This document shows, piece by piece, positions 1 to 11,040 of a stretch of 64,000 nt of DNA. The notes beneath the pieces are model-generated. The model was not told where the DNA came from, made no database searches, and saw nothing but the letters and a program-made list of their open reading frames with translations. Every line of letters begins with the position of its first letter. Position 1 is the first letter of the stretch. Source of the stretch: Isoetes taiwanensis (lineage: Eukaryota > Streptophyta > Lycopodiopsida > Isoetales > Isoetaceae); NCBI GenBank assembly GCA_021234155.1, contig JAJEKV010000173.1, positions 324,843 through 388,842 on the forward strand. The letters run 5' to 3'. A program made the position numbers and the translations under genes.

Positions 1-965
1 AATGACTTGGAGCAGTCCGTAAAGCCTTCTTAGTAATGAAAGCACTAGGGGTGAAGTCCACAGTCCCATATCAAATTCTACCTAGAGACAGATTCTTGCC
101 TCTTCAGAGAGGCTGCCCTTGATCGCCACATTGTCTATTTTCAGAAGGTGGTCAATATGGACGATGCTCGCCTCTAAACTAGCTTATATCATGGCAATGG
201 GCCGCTGGGGCCCAAGGCCTCTTTGGAGGGAAAAGAGAGCTCAATGGTTGGCTAGATGGAATGTGCAGAGCAATGTGCATACATATGCAAACAGAGGCAG
301 ATCGTCATAGCTTGAGGCAATATCTTGACGCTTGCTTCCTCAGCAAGCTTTGGGATGCCAATGCCCTTGAACATGTCAAGACAAAGCACACTATCGCCAC
401 ATAAATCCCACATTGGAACGAGGCCCGCAATGCTACCTCGCTGCACCCACTTGCCCATGAAAAGGCGCAGACTCATTGCCTCCATTCGCACAGGGGCACA
501 TCATCTTCGAATTGAGACGGGCAGATGGATTGGTGAGCCACGCCAGGACAGGCTCTGTCAATGCTGCCAAATGGGAGTCATTGAGGATGAATCTCATACC
601 CTTCAAAGTTGCCCAGCATATGATCAAATTCGACGACGCTTATGCCGAAGTTGGTCGCCCCGCCAGCCATTACATGTGACATTGAGCACAGCATCCGTAC
701 GGGTGCTGGGATCATACCTTCAGGAGGTTATGGACATGCGAGATCAGCTATGTCCTCGGGCACACACTTGACATGTATATATACATTGATGTATACTTGC
801 ACAGTTTGACAACATTCTTATTACTGCCACGGTTTTTCCCTCGAAAACCCTTCGGGGCGGGGGTTTTTTTAACCCGGACAGTAATAAGTTTGCTGCGCTC
901 CTTGTGGGTCCCATAGGCCGATTGGCCTCAGTAGACGATAAAAAATCATTCTCATTCTCATTCTT
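1..965 (+). mobile_element. LINE (non-LTR retrotransposon) 3' end, copy A
   Basis: This is the 3' end of a non-LTR retrotransposon that continues beyond the left edge of the window. It matches copies at 2.0-5.6, 46.9-50.2 and 62.0-62.7 kb. Around 548-640 it encodes the C-terminal zinc knuckle typical of LINE ORF2 (CQCC, then DESH, then SC). After the coding part come a conserved 3' tail (a short hairpin-like stretch near 830-870 and GGCCGATTGGCCTCAGT) and a terminal simple repeat of CATTCT units at 945-965 instead of poly(A). Non-A simple-repeat tails are typical of RTE-type LINEs, but the clade is not proven. Frame breaks make it a dead copy. Confidence 0.85.
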
Positions 966-999
966 TTGAAAGCCTTAATTTTTAAATGCCCATATTTAT

Positions 1000-2012
1000 T
1001 ATAGTTAAGATATGACCCATGTTACCTCCTTGGCGCACCTCACTTTTACCTTTGCATGCACTCTCTCCTTTTCCCTTCACATATAGTATTTGAACGGCAC
1101 CATCATCTTGAAGCACCTTTCACTGTTCAAGCTCACTCTTGAGCATTCTCTCAGCTTCCACCTTTGTTTTACCAATTGTTCTCATGAAGATAGCAACGCT
1201 CCTAAGACTTGAGCATGCTCGAGACATTGCCAATACTTGCTATTATTGGGTGTAAAGTATACTTGCATCTTCTAAGTCTGCAATCACATTATCAAAGTTC
1301 CGCAAAAACTCATTCACATCATCATTTTCATGAAATTCAAGTCTCCTCGATTCATTCCCCAATAAGTCAATTTGTGAAGATGTCTTTTCCTCATAGTTTA
1401 ACAACATGTAATTCCACATTTGCTTAAGACTCATACCTCTCAATTTAAGCACAATGCTGGAACTTACTTTGTCTATAATGATGCCTTGGGCCTAATTCAG
1501 GCATTTTCTTAATGTACCTCCCCTTGCCAAAGTCATACTTATTTTTCCAAGTTGAACTTCAACAATTGCTTTATTGTTTGATGAGCTTGAATTCCCTTCA
1601 GCAACTCTACTCCTAGAATTTCTTAATCTAACTTCTCGTTCAGTGGAATCAATAAGAGATGTCCTATCTGCAAAACATGCTTCACCTTCTCTTTCCAAAC
1701 TTGTAAACTAGAATCTCCTTTGAACACTTCTATAGCACTCACAAATCCTGCTCCAAACCTGTTAGACATCTTGTCTGCACCTTGTTCTGATACCAATGAT
1801 AGAAAACACTTATGCACTCAAAATAATATATTAGTGCATACACAACTTTCATATAACAAGTATAGCTTCTCTTTGCAATACACTTGTTGTATATTCCAAT
1901 GCAATACAAATATCGTAGAACAATCTATTAAAATCACACCATGGTTCAATCTAGTAATTTCCAAGACTTCACGATTTCATTTCAACTTTAACTTATTCAC
2001 ATAAATAACCTT
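1000..2012 (-). mobile_element. Copia LTR retrotransposon remnant (gag and LTR fragment)
   Basis: The reverse strand encodes pieces of a Copia gag: about 1817-1623 (MSNRFGAGFVSAIEVFKGD) and 1452-1243 (KTSSQIDLL, then NEFLRNFDNVIADLE). These align with the Copia gag at 44.4-45.3 kb. The reverse complement of 1786-1795 is TGGTATCAGA, the initiator-methionine tRNA primer-binding site, so 1798-2010 should be LTR. Protease, integrase and RT are absent. Both ends are cut by LINE copies, whose tails face inwards at 965 and 2013. Confidence 0.75.
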
Positions 2013-5000
2013 AATGAGAATGAGAATGATTTTTTATCGTCCACTGAGGCCAATCGGCCTATGGGACCCATAAGGAGCGCAGCAAACTTATTACTGTACG
2101 GGTTAAAAAAACCCCCGCCCCGAAGGGTTTTCGAGGGAAAAACCGTGGCAGTAATAAGAATGATGTCAAACTGTACAAGTATACATCAATGTATATATAC
2201 ATGTCAAGTGTGTGCCCGAGGACATAGCTGATCTCGCATATCCATAACCTCCTGAAGGTATGATCCAAGCACCCGTACGGATGCTGTGCTCAATGTTACA
2301 TGTAACGGCTGGCCAGACCTGACCAACTCAGCATAGCGCGTCCGAATTTGATCATATGCTGGGCAACTTTGAAGGGTATGAGATTCATCCTCAATGACTC
2401 ACATTTGGCAAAGATTGACAGAGCTCGCCCCGGGCGTGGCTCACCAATCCATCCGCCTCGCCTCAACCGAAGATGATGTGCCCTCGCGGCGAATGGCGGC
2501 AATGAGTCTGCGCCTTTTCATGGGCAAGTGGATACGCAGGTAGCATTGCAGGCCTCGTTCCAATGTGGGATTTATGTGGCACTGGTAGTGTGCTGTCTTG
2601 ACATGTTTTAGGGCATTGGCATCCCAAAGCTTGCTGAGGAAGCAAGCGTCAAGATATTGCCTCAAGCTATGGCGACCGCCCTGCTTGCACATGTATGCAC
2701 CTCGTGTTCTCGCACATTCCATCTAGCCAACCATTGAGCTCTTTTTCCCTCCAAACAGCCTTGAGGCGCTATGCCCCATTGCCATGATATAAGCTTTAGT
2801 TTAGGGAGACGAGCATCGCCCATATTGACCACCTCCGAAAATAGACAATGTGGCGATCAAGGGGCCCTCTCAAGAGGCAAGAATCCCGCCTCTCTGGCAG
2901 TAGAATTTGATATGGGACTGTGGACTTCACCCCTAGTGCTCGTGACTTTCTCGGACCTGCTCCAAGTCATTCCAAGTAGCAAGTGATACCATTGGGCCCC
3001 ATACTTTCACCCCCGTATAAAAGGACAGGCACTACTAAGACCTTGAACAGGTGTGATCGATGGGTCCAATCATACAACTCCGCTCTATGACTATTGTTTT
3101 TGCATTGCATATAGTGCCTTCCAGCCTGCCGCCACCCAGAGTCGCATGGATGTGTCCCGGTGCATAATAGAAGGAAACTCCACTCCCAAATACTTGTATG
3201 TGGATGCAACTTCCACGCTCGCCTTGGTAATCGAAGGAGGGGACCCCTACCGACGCGGAAGATGATATGAAAACCACCTTAGTCTTGGCCAGGTTGACGC
3301 CAAGATATCGATCACTTGGCGTATCGTGTCCGTGGCATCGAGATGTCGTTGCATGTCCGCTGGTGTGTAAGTTAGAGGTCCACATCATCAAAGATATATT
3401 AACAAATCGATGATCCGATAGAGAAGGTGAGCTCCATCGCCCCATTATCGCCAAAGCCGGTTCTCCAATTGATCAATGTAAAGCCCAAACAATGTTGGGG
3501 AGAGAGGGCATCCCCGACGAACCCCCGATACTACTATCAAATGGTTGGCTTGTCCGCCGCGAACCGAATTCGAGCATCTTTCATATAGTCAGACATTAAT
3601 CGCATTCTCGCAAATCTATAGGAACCCCTACCGCTGCGTCTTCCCCATAGTTTTTCCCCGAGGCACAAATGTCAAATGCCTTCGAAAAATCCACAAAGCA
3701 ACAATATAGATCCCGACGGGCGGTTCGGCTATCTTCAATCAGAGTTCGCGAACGTGAAGATGTGGTCAATGGTTGAGTGTCGGTCTCAATCCTGCACGGG
3801 TGAGGGCTCGATTTGCCCTTGCCCAGCCCGGCCAACCGCTCCTCGAGAATCCCAAAGAAGCGTTTTGCAAACACCGGCCCGACCATGATTGTTTGGTAAT
3901 TGGTCGGGGCGGTGTGGGTCACCGCCTTTATAGATGGGAACAACTCGCTATTGGTCCACCGCAATGGGAAGCCTTCTGTAATGCCTTGTTGAACAAGGCG
4001 GTCAGCACTGGTATTATGGACGTCCCTGCCAACTTAAGCAATTATGCCTGCATACCATCCAAGTCTGGGGCTTTCCCATTGGCAAGACGCTGTAAGCCTT
4101 GCTTGTTCCACGTCCGAATCTGTGATTTCCAGACCGGGCCTTCTTGCAAGGGTAATGCCGCATGTGCACCCCGAGGGTCGATAGTCGTTGCAAGTATTGC
4201 CTCCACGCCGGGAGTGATATTCCCCCGTGGGTTGTACGGCTTTCTAAGAACCCTTCGCCGTAAGGTCCCGGGTGACGCCGTGAGGTAAAACATTTCCCTT
4301 TGATGCGCTGCAATGTACCTGGCTTTCTTAGCTTTAAGGAAGATGCGGTACTATCTGACTGCATGTGGGCGTAAAGCAGGGTCTGCTCTGCATCAAACCA
4401 TTGATTACGTGGGAAGGTTGTGTTTCTGGGGGTCTGTCGCGGGCGGCTTATCCCAAAGCATCTCTCCGCCAGCAAATCCTAAGCACATCGGTACCGGCCC
4501 GGCCATGCTGTTGCTCTAGTGTAGGATATTGCAAAATTTCTGTCAGGTCATCTATAAGCATCTGGGCATAAGCCCCTGCATGTTCATAATCCAGCCGCAG
4601 CTGAGGCATGTGAGGAGTTGTTGCACCGGAGGTTCGCACAACCTGCCAAGCCAACTTCAAGTAAAGTGGTAAGTGGTCTGAGTCGATCTCTTCATCCCTA
4701 TTAGTTGTTCCCACCTGAAAGTGCTTGATGACATGCATATCCTACTTAGGCACCAACACATAGTCCACCACACTAGATCCGCCCCCCCGGTTTCCCCGCT
4801 TACAAGTGCTTTTATGGGTGGAAGGCCACCGTGCGTGCTACCCATTGCGGATTACTGTGTCAAAGATACCGCGCAGAGCAAAAGCAACTGTCGACCATAG
4901 CGCGCGGACGATTGTCATCTGATGTCCGTGGCAAAGCTCCTTCTGCAAGACGCAACTGCAATATATCATCAGTCAAGGGATCAAATCTCATGGGTTGTTC

Positions 5001-5640
5001 TACCCCGGTGTTTGCATTGAAGTCTCCAAGGAGTATGACACTGCCTAACCGCTTAGGCGGGCCAGATGTCATCATATAGATCGACATAGGGGTCAAAGCC
5101 TATCCACATCCGGAAAGGGGGTGTGATAGAAGTTGCTTTACGCGATGTGGAAAGTAGCGCAGTCGCCACAAAGAGGGTCTCCGCTATCGCAGTTTTGCAC
5201 ACGCACCCACAGTGTACCTACCGTGCTTTGTCCGTCTTGAACAAGGAGATTGACTGTGCCAAGGTTGTTCGGTAGTAGCGTGCAACCCCCATGCCCCCGC
5301 TTTCTGTGCAATCATTGAAGATTGAGTAGTGTTGGTATCCCCGGCAAAGTCGGGTATCCTGTGACTGCATGCTCCCATGTTTCCATGAGGAAGATGAGAT
5401 CCATGTCTCAAGGGTAACCGAAGTTGAGACTATCTCCTTTTCGCCATGGGAAGCCCCGACAATTCCGTGAGACCATGCGCGAGGCACAATTCCTATTTGT
5501 TGGCGGGGCAGTGGTGGGGATTCAAGATGGCGGCAGCAGAGGGGGTGGCGTATGGAAGCACCTAAGATGTGCGAAAGCAAAGGTTAAAGGCAACTTGAGC
5601 AGCCTGAGATGTGCGAGCAACAGAAGGTGAGGCAACTTGA
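2013..5640 (-). mobile_element. LINE copy B, near complete (endonuclease, RT, zinc knuckle)
   Basis: This is the most complete member of the LINE family seen at 1-965. Read on the minus strand it has an apurinic-type endonuclease (about 5580-4600), a reverse transcriptase (about 4480-3300), a C-terminal zinc knuckle (about 2480-2365) and the conserved 3' tail ending in repeats whose plus-strand form is AATGAG at 2013-2030. The 5' limit is set only by where similarity to the neighbouring hAT remnant begins, so it is approximate. No clear target-site duplication was found. Confidence 0.8.
3250..5580 (-). pseudogene. LINE ORF2: endonuclease-reverse transcriptase, frameshifted
   Basis: Would nick target DNA and reverse transcribe the element RNA at the nick. 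Endonuclease motifs are visible as GDFNANTG near 5030 and SDHLPLY near 4670. RT motifs are the GKAPDLDG block near 4060, the NYQTIMV block near 3900 and FVDFSKAFD near 3690. Copy C (47.2-48.4 kb) shows the same RT with the YADD catalytic box intact. Here the frame is broken many times, so no functional product is expected. The assignment to an EN-RT LINE is firm, the clade is not. Confidence 0.75.
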
Positions 5641-6212
5641 GCAGGGCGCGCGGCTATAGCAGGCGAAGCAGTGGCCTTAGCATTCTCTCACCCTTAAATA
5701 TACCAAGAAATGCTACTTCTGCAAGAAAGTATGGTGAGGGCAGTTTGGAAGAACTCATCAACTTCTATGGTACACCAAAAACTTTGAGAGGTTCACAGCA
5801 GCAAGTACATCCTTTGGTCGACTCGGCTGTATTGAGAAGAGAATATTCTGATTTTAAAATGCATGCTGCAGCAAATTGGCAACATAAAGATCTTGAGAAT
5901 GTAAGTTTACTTATTGCTTTAAATCCATTGAATGCTTCAAGGTTCAAGAACATTTTAATTTTGCTTCAAGTTGCTTTGGTCCAATGTGCAAGCAACGCAA
6001 TATGTGAGAGCGTATTCAGTAGCAGGACCAGCATAAAGAATAAGTGGCGTTCACGGCTTGGTGTGGAAAGCTTAGATGCATGTATTAACATAACAGTAAA
6101 TGGCCCTGCGTGTGCTAGAGACTTCGACTTCACAAATAGTATTAAGATCTGGAAAGCGAAGGCAAATCGACATGTTTACAATAGGCAGCCAAGTCAACAT
6201 TTGATCTGATAT
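5640..6212 (+). pseudogene. hAT transposase C-terminal (dimerisation) fragment
   Basis: The open frame 5637-6209 carries the hAT C-terminal dimerisation block: LLQVALVQCASNAICESVFS, then KNKWRSRLGVESLDA, then the NGP motif. This region multimerises hAT transposases. Only about the last 190 residues remain; the BED finger and catalytic core are absent. The first residues may come from the adjoining LINE. It is a different hAT lineage from the one at 24-26 kb. Most likely a relic, possibly left when LINE copy B inserted. Confidence 0.7.
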
Positions 6213-6782
6213 TCTATAATACATGTTTCTATTTAAACTGTTGTTAAGTCTATATAAGTGGACCAGCCTGTGAGAGTTAACTGTAACAGGCAAATTTCCA
6301 CTAGTTTTTTGATGAAACTGGAATTTCCAGCTCGATTTTGTAAAATCCGATAATATAAGGCAAATTTCTAGTTGTAAGAATTTTTTTTTTCGAACCCTGC
6401 TTACATCTCAAATTTCCGTGTCTTTTACGAAATTAGGCGACATTTTGTTTTTAAAAATATCAAAAGAAAAAAGCAAAATAAATAAACATCAAATATCAAC
6501 GTCATCGACACGGCCGAACTAGAGACGAGAAACGGGTTGGTCGCACGAGTCAGTTAATCGTCGTGCATTCCGATGACCGGCATTTGCCAGTAAATAACAA
6601 AAATAACGACCGACGCATTCAGTAGGTACGCTTCTCGAGTCCCGAAGAAACAGGAGCCAGTAGGAATTCCGCGTACCGAGTAAGGTCTGTTTTACACCCA
6701 ACAGTGGCAGGGACACGCTCTGTTCTAAACCCCGCTACAGGCGCCGTCTAAACCGACCCTAATCCTGCCGCCATGTAAGAGT
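6213..6782. other. ARF 5' flank, no gene seen
   Basis: AT-rich to about 6500, then GC-richer towards the ARF transcription unit. I see no coding potential and no clear auxin response element cluster. The proximal promoter of the ARF gene must lie here, but no element can be assigned with confidence. Confidence 0.4.
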
Positions 6783-6792
6783 GTATATTTTT
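6783..6792 (+). promoter_or_regulatory. Possible TATA box of the ARF gene
   Basis: TATATTTTT near 6784 is followed by a long pyrimidine-rich leader. It is the best TATA-like match upstream of the ARF coding region. If it is used, the 5' leader is about 630 bases, which is normal for class-C ARF genes. The transcription start is not determined. Confidence 0.3.
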
Positions 6793-7050
6793 GCCCTTGC
6801 ATTTAAAATCCTTCCCATTTTTCCTCCACAACGTGCTGCATCTACCATAGCCGTAGACCTCGGCCCCTTTAATCCTTCCTCGCCGGAGACCAGGGTTTCT
6901 ATTCTGGTCCCCTTGCTCAAAAATTTGGCCTCTTCTGCTCCAAATTTTCCTTCCAATTCCACGCAGATCCGCCAGGTTTTAGCTCATGGCCTAGCCGCGG
7001 TTTTTTCCCCATTTCTTATGCCCGAATACTCATGATTCTTGCTCCTTTCA

Positions 7051-7323
7051 ATGCAAATGGTTGCCGGATCCTTTCCCTCTGGAGTATTCAGACGTCGCTT
7101 GCGAATCGACGATTTTGGAGCTAGTTCCAGCGATTTCGATGCAGTTTTTGGATTCAAATCGATTCGCGGAAGAGGTTTGGAATCTGCTTGCATTCATATT
7201 TTGTCTAGATCGCGGGTCCTTCGACAAAAGCGCATTTTGCGGATCAAAATATTGACAGGGGGATATTCCCGGAGCTGCTTTCTGACAAATTTGACCTTAA
7301 TTTCTCTTCGCAATTTGCCATAA
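7051..7323 (+). promoter_or_regulatory. Upstream ORF (90 codons) in the ARF leader
   Basis: An ATG at 7051 opens a 90-codon frame that ends at the TAA at 7321-7323, well before the main ATG at 7445. Two very short upstream ORFs precede it: 6986-6994 (M-A-stop) and 7018-7035 (MPEYS-stop). If this region is exonic, ribosomes must pass or reinitiate after these ORFs, which would lower ARF translation. ARF leaders in other plants are known for functional uORFs. The peptide sequence is not recognised, and an unseen leader intron could remove it. Confidence 0.35.
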
Positions 7324-7444
7324 AAAATCTTGTCGTCTTTTAAGATCCTTTGCAAAACTACCCTCTTTCTGAGCTCAAAATAACACCTACTCTGTTATAA
7401 TTTCTGTCTTTCAGAAGCTTCTTCACAAGAATCTGCTTTCTGGA

Positions 7445-10092
7445 ATGCCCGGGCAAAGTCCCGGGCACGAATTCTTGTCTTTTGAATCGATGAAAAACAT
7501 GCGCAGCATAAGCGAAGATGGATCGTCTCCAAATCAAAATCCTAGTTCTGGCCTTACAAACGGAGATGGAAGCAAAGGTCTCGATCCTCAGTTATGGCAC
7601 GCCTGTGCCGGAGGTATGGTTCAAATGCCTGCCGTAGGTTCTAAGGTAATATATTTTCCTCAAGGACACGGCGAGCAAGCAGCTACCCCGCCAGATTTTC
7701 CCCGTTCTTTAGGCCCAACAGGAACTGTGCCTTGCAGAGTTATTTCTGTCAAATTCTTGGCGGATTCAGAAACGGATGAGGTTTATGCTAGGATTAGGCT
7801 TCAACCAGAAAGAACTTCTCTGCCTGGATTAAATAACATCGAAGATGATGAACAGAGTTCACCTCCGGTAGAAAAACCAGCTTCCTTTGCCAAGACTCTA
7901 ACACAGAGCGATGCAAACAATGGAGGGGGTTTTTCCGTTCCAAGATATTGTGCAGAGACGATTTTTCCTCGATTGGATTATTCAGTAGACCCTCCGGTAC
8001 AGACAGTTTTGGCGAAGGATGTCCATGGAGAGGTATGGAAGTTCCGGCATATATATCGAGGCACACCTCGAAGGCATCTGCTGACTACAGGGTGGAGCAC
8101 TTTTGTGAATCACAAGAAACTGGTTGCCGGAGATGCAATTGTTTTTCTTCGCAGCGCGACAGGGGATCTGTGTGTTGGAGTTCGTCGATCGATGAAGGGT
8201 ACAGGGAGCGGCGATTCTTTATCTTGGCATTCGGGCAATCCCTTAGCTTCTTCTCAAGTCCAGCAGCCGAGGCCCCTGCGTTGGGACGCAAACCCATCAG
8301 AAAGTAATGGGTCGGACTATTTGGGCACAGAACGAGGAAGTTCTTCCAGCGGAGTAATTGGGGCTTCCGGTTCTGGCAGTGGTAGTTTTGCACGAAATCG
8401 AGCAAGGGTTTCTGTTAAATCCGTTCTGGATGCTGCAATGCAAGCTGCATCTGGTCAGGCATTTGAAGTCGTATACTATCCAAGAGCAAGCACTGCCGAA
8501 TTCTGTGTGAGGGCACAATCCGTGAAGGCCTCTCTGGATCATCCTTGGTACCCTGGCATGAGGTTCAAGATGGCATTTGAAACAGAAGACTCTTCGCGGA
8601 TTAGTTGGTTCATGGGTACAATCTCTGCAGTGCAAGCAACGGACCCTATTCTATGGCCTAATTCTCCATGGCGTATTTTGCAGGTACTACTCTCAATCTT
8701 GTTTCTTATGTAAAAGGTACTTTGATTTTGTTGAATATGCCAAAAGATTTTATTTTGTGACCTTGTTTTTGTTTATGAATGTTGAATGTTTCTTTCCTGT
8801 TTTGCCAATTGTTTTGTCAACTCATTCAAGTAATGTTTGTTTATTGGTAACAGGTAGGCTGGGATGAACCGGATCTTTTGCAAGGCGTCAGCCGTGTTAG
8901 TCCTTGGCAGGTGGAATTGGTGTCCACTTTACCAATGCAGCTTCCACCGTTTTCATTGCCGAAGAAGAAATTTCGTATTTCTCAGCCTCCTGACCTAGGT
9001 ACGGGTGATGCTCATAGCATTTTAGGAATCCCTATGGGCACAGTTGGTGGTGGTAATGTCTTGGGGCAAATCAATCCTTGGCATGGACATGGACTTTCGG
9101 ACAATATTCCTGCAGGCATGCAGGGAGCCAGGCAAGAGAAAGTTTATGGCCTCAATTTTGCTGATCTCTTTTCTCACAACCCCCCTTCAAGTTTTTCCAA
9201 AGACAACTTTTTCCCTCAAGACCAACCAGGGCTATTTATTCCTGGAGCCTCAGAGTCCAAGCTAGGTGGCTTTTCTAGGTATCCTTTCCTTGGTGGGCAA
9301 ACTGATCTAGCTACACTCATGCCATCAAGCAGTTTTCGGTCCTTTGTATCCCCAGCAGTTAATGCACAACCTGTGTCTCTTTGTAAGGACACATTGGGTT
9401 GTACAGAAAATTCCAGCAACAAGGGTACCACTTTGGTTTTGTTTGGTAAAGCTATTGATACGGCACAATCTCAAGAGCAGCTTTCAGGTGGAAGCTCATC
9501 AGAAGGCACCTCACAGCCAACAACTCATGATGGTTCTCCTCCATTTCAGAATAACCAAGTTGATGTCCATCCAGTACAAAAACATTTGAAAAGAATGTTA
9601 AATGAATTTGAAACCTTGGAGTCTAGCACAGCAGAGGAAATTGGAAGTCTGAAATGGTCAAAAGAAATGGCCAGCTTGCTAACTTCAGAAAACAGAGGCG
9701 TCCGTGAAACAGTTAATGGCTCACAGTCTGATGATGAGAAAGGCTTCTGTAAGATATTTCTCGAAACAGAAGAACTTGGTCAATCTCTTGATCTTTCATT
9801 ATCCAGATCATATGAGGAATTGTATGATAAGCTTGCAACCATGTTTGGGATGGAGAAGTCTAGATTATGTGGCCGTGTTGTTTATAAGGACAGTGAGGGA
9901 TCTACAATCCATCTTGGTGGAGAACCTTACAGGTATATCCATTGTAGTTTCATACTTGAGTTATTTGTTTAAGAAGAGTGTTAATGGAGCTTTAATCTGG
10001 GTTTCACTGACTGCAGGAACTTCATGGAAAATGTTCGCAGATTGATGATTTTGTCTGACTCCACTTCTAGTAATAGTGGATCAGGATCATAG
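7445..10092 (+). CDS. Auxin response factor, class C (ARF10/16/17 type)
   Basis: Transcription factor that binds auxin response elements and, in this class, usually represses. Three coding exons join in frame: 7445-8683, 8854-9932 and 10017-10092 (GT-AG introns), giving 797 residues. B3 DNA-binding domain about 146-248 (PRYCAETIFPRLDY, RGTPRRHLLTTGWS). Auxin-response (dimerisation) domain about 315-413. Middle region rich in Ser, Gly and Pro. C-terminal PB1 domain about 710-785 (CKIFLETEELGQSLDLS, then an acidic YKDSEG motif and a GEPY end, somewhat weaker than the usual D-x-D-x-D cluster). The miR160 site lies in exon 2 and encodes AGMQGARQ, as in ARF10/16. It is longer than the usual angiosperm class-C proteins (about 700). 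The frame is intact and probably functional. The ATG at 7490 is a possible alternative start. Confidence 0.95.
9114..9134 (+). promoter_or_regulatory. miR160 target site in ARF exon 2
   Basis: The 21 bases pair with the conserved plant miR160. Compared with the perfect complement there is one mismatch opposite the 3'-terminal miRNA base and one G:U pair at miRNA position 15. Positions 2-14, including the cleavage site between 10 and 11, pair fully. The site sits in frame over the AGMQGARQ codons, as in class-C ARFs of other land plants. Confidence 0.93.
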
Positions 10093-11040
10093 CCTTTTAA
10101 CGTATCATGGCATGGTCTGGTCTGTGACAGCAGCAGATCATCCGATAGAAATGAATTTTTTGAACAATTTTGGCATCTAAAAAGTCTCTATCACGTTATC
10201 AAAGTTGCTTAGGAGTTGGGTAGCCTTCAAGCTAAGTGTGTTGTACAGTATTACCAGGACGAAGGTATGAGGCAGACATGTCTCATATAGTTCTGTATTT
10301 GCGTTCTTCTACCCCTGCTGGCCAGTTGAAGCAGCAAAAGTTCTGTTGAAAACAACAGGAAGCAACAAAAAATAGAGATTGAGAAAAACCAGGTTGAGCT
10401 AATGTCAAGTGTAACTCGTAAAAGGAATGAAGATATGCCCAAGTTTTGTCCTATGTGAGTTAAAATGGATCTGCGCATCGATTTTCTAGTTAATCTTCGT
10501 CTGTTGGAAGGTTTGCTTTTAGGTATTTTGTTTTCACAGATGGGGTTTTTATTTGAACAGTCCACTGAGAATGTTGAGTGAGATCGTGACCGCCAAAGTG
10601 GTGGAGGTGTCACTTAAAAAGTTGAAAGTATAAAATGTCACTACTAGTGCTGCAAATGAAAAGGTCCAGGTAGAATTTATGTCCTTGACTTTAACGTGTC
10701 ATTTGTATCACTCCTGTTTGCTTCCATTATCTTATACCATTTGCACGTCTTGTCCAAAGGTCTAAAGTTTGGCCCTAGCTCTTTTTATATATTATCATAT
10801 CACGTTGTGCCTTTTGTCTGATGTTGTTGTGGAAGTAAATAGTGGTTTGAATGTCAACATTGTTCGTATTGTTGTCGTGTCATTGTGGCCCATGCACCTT
10901 CATTCATGTGGTCGACCTGAAGGCATATATATATTTATTCCCAAATGATCATTTTCTTTTTTGTCCATTCATGTACAGATTGTATGTTTCCTCTTTCACA
11001 TTTATACCTCTGCCACTGCAATTCCAAGGCAAAAATGCTA
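10093..11040. other. ARF 3' flank, no further gene seen
   Basis: Holds the ARF 3' untranslated region and downstream spacer. No canonical AATAAA stands out soon after the stop. The open frames here are short and have no recognisable domain. Confidence 0.4.
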
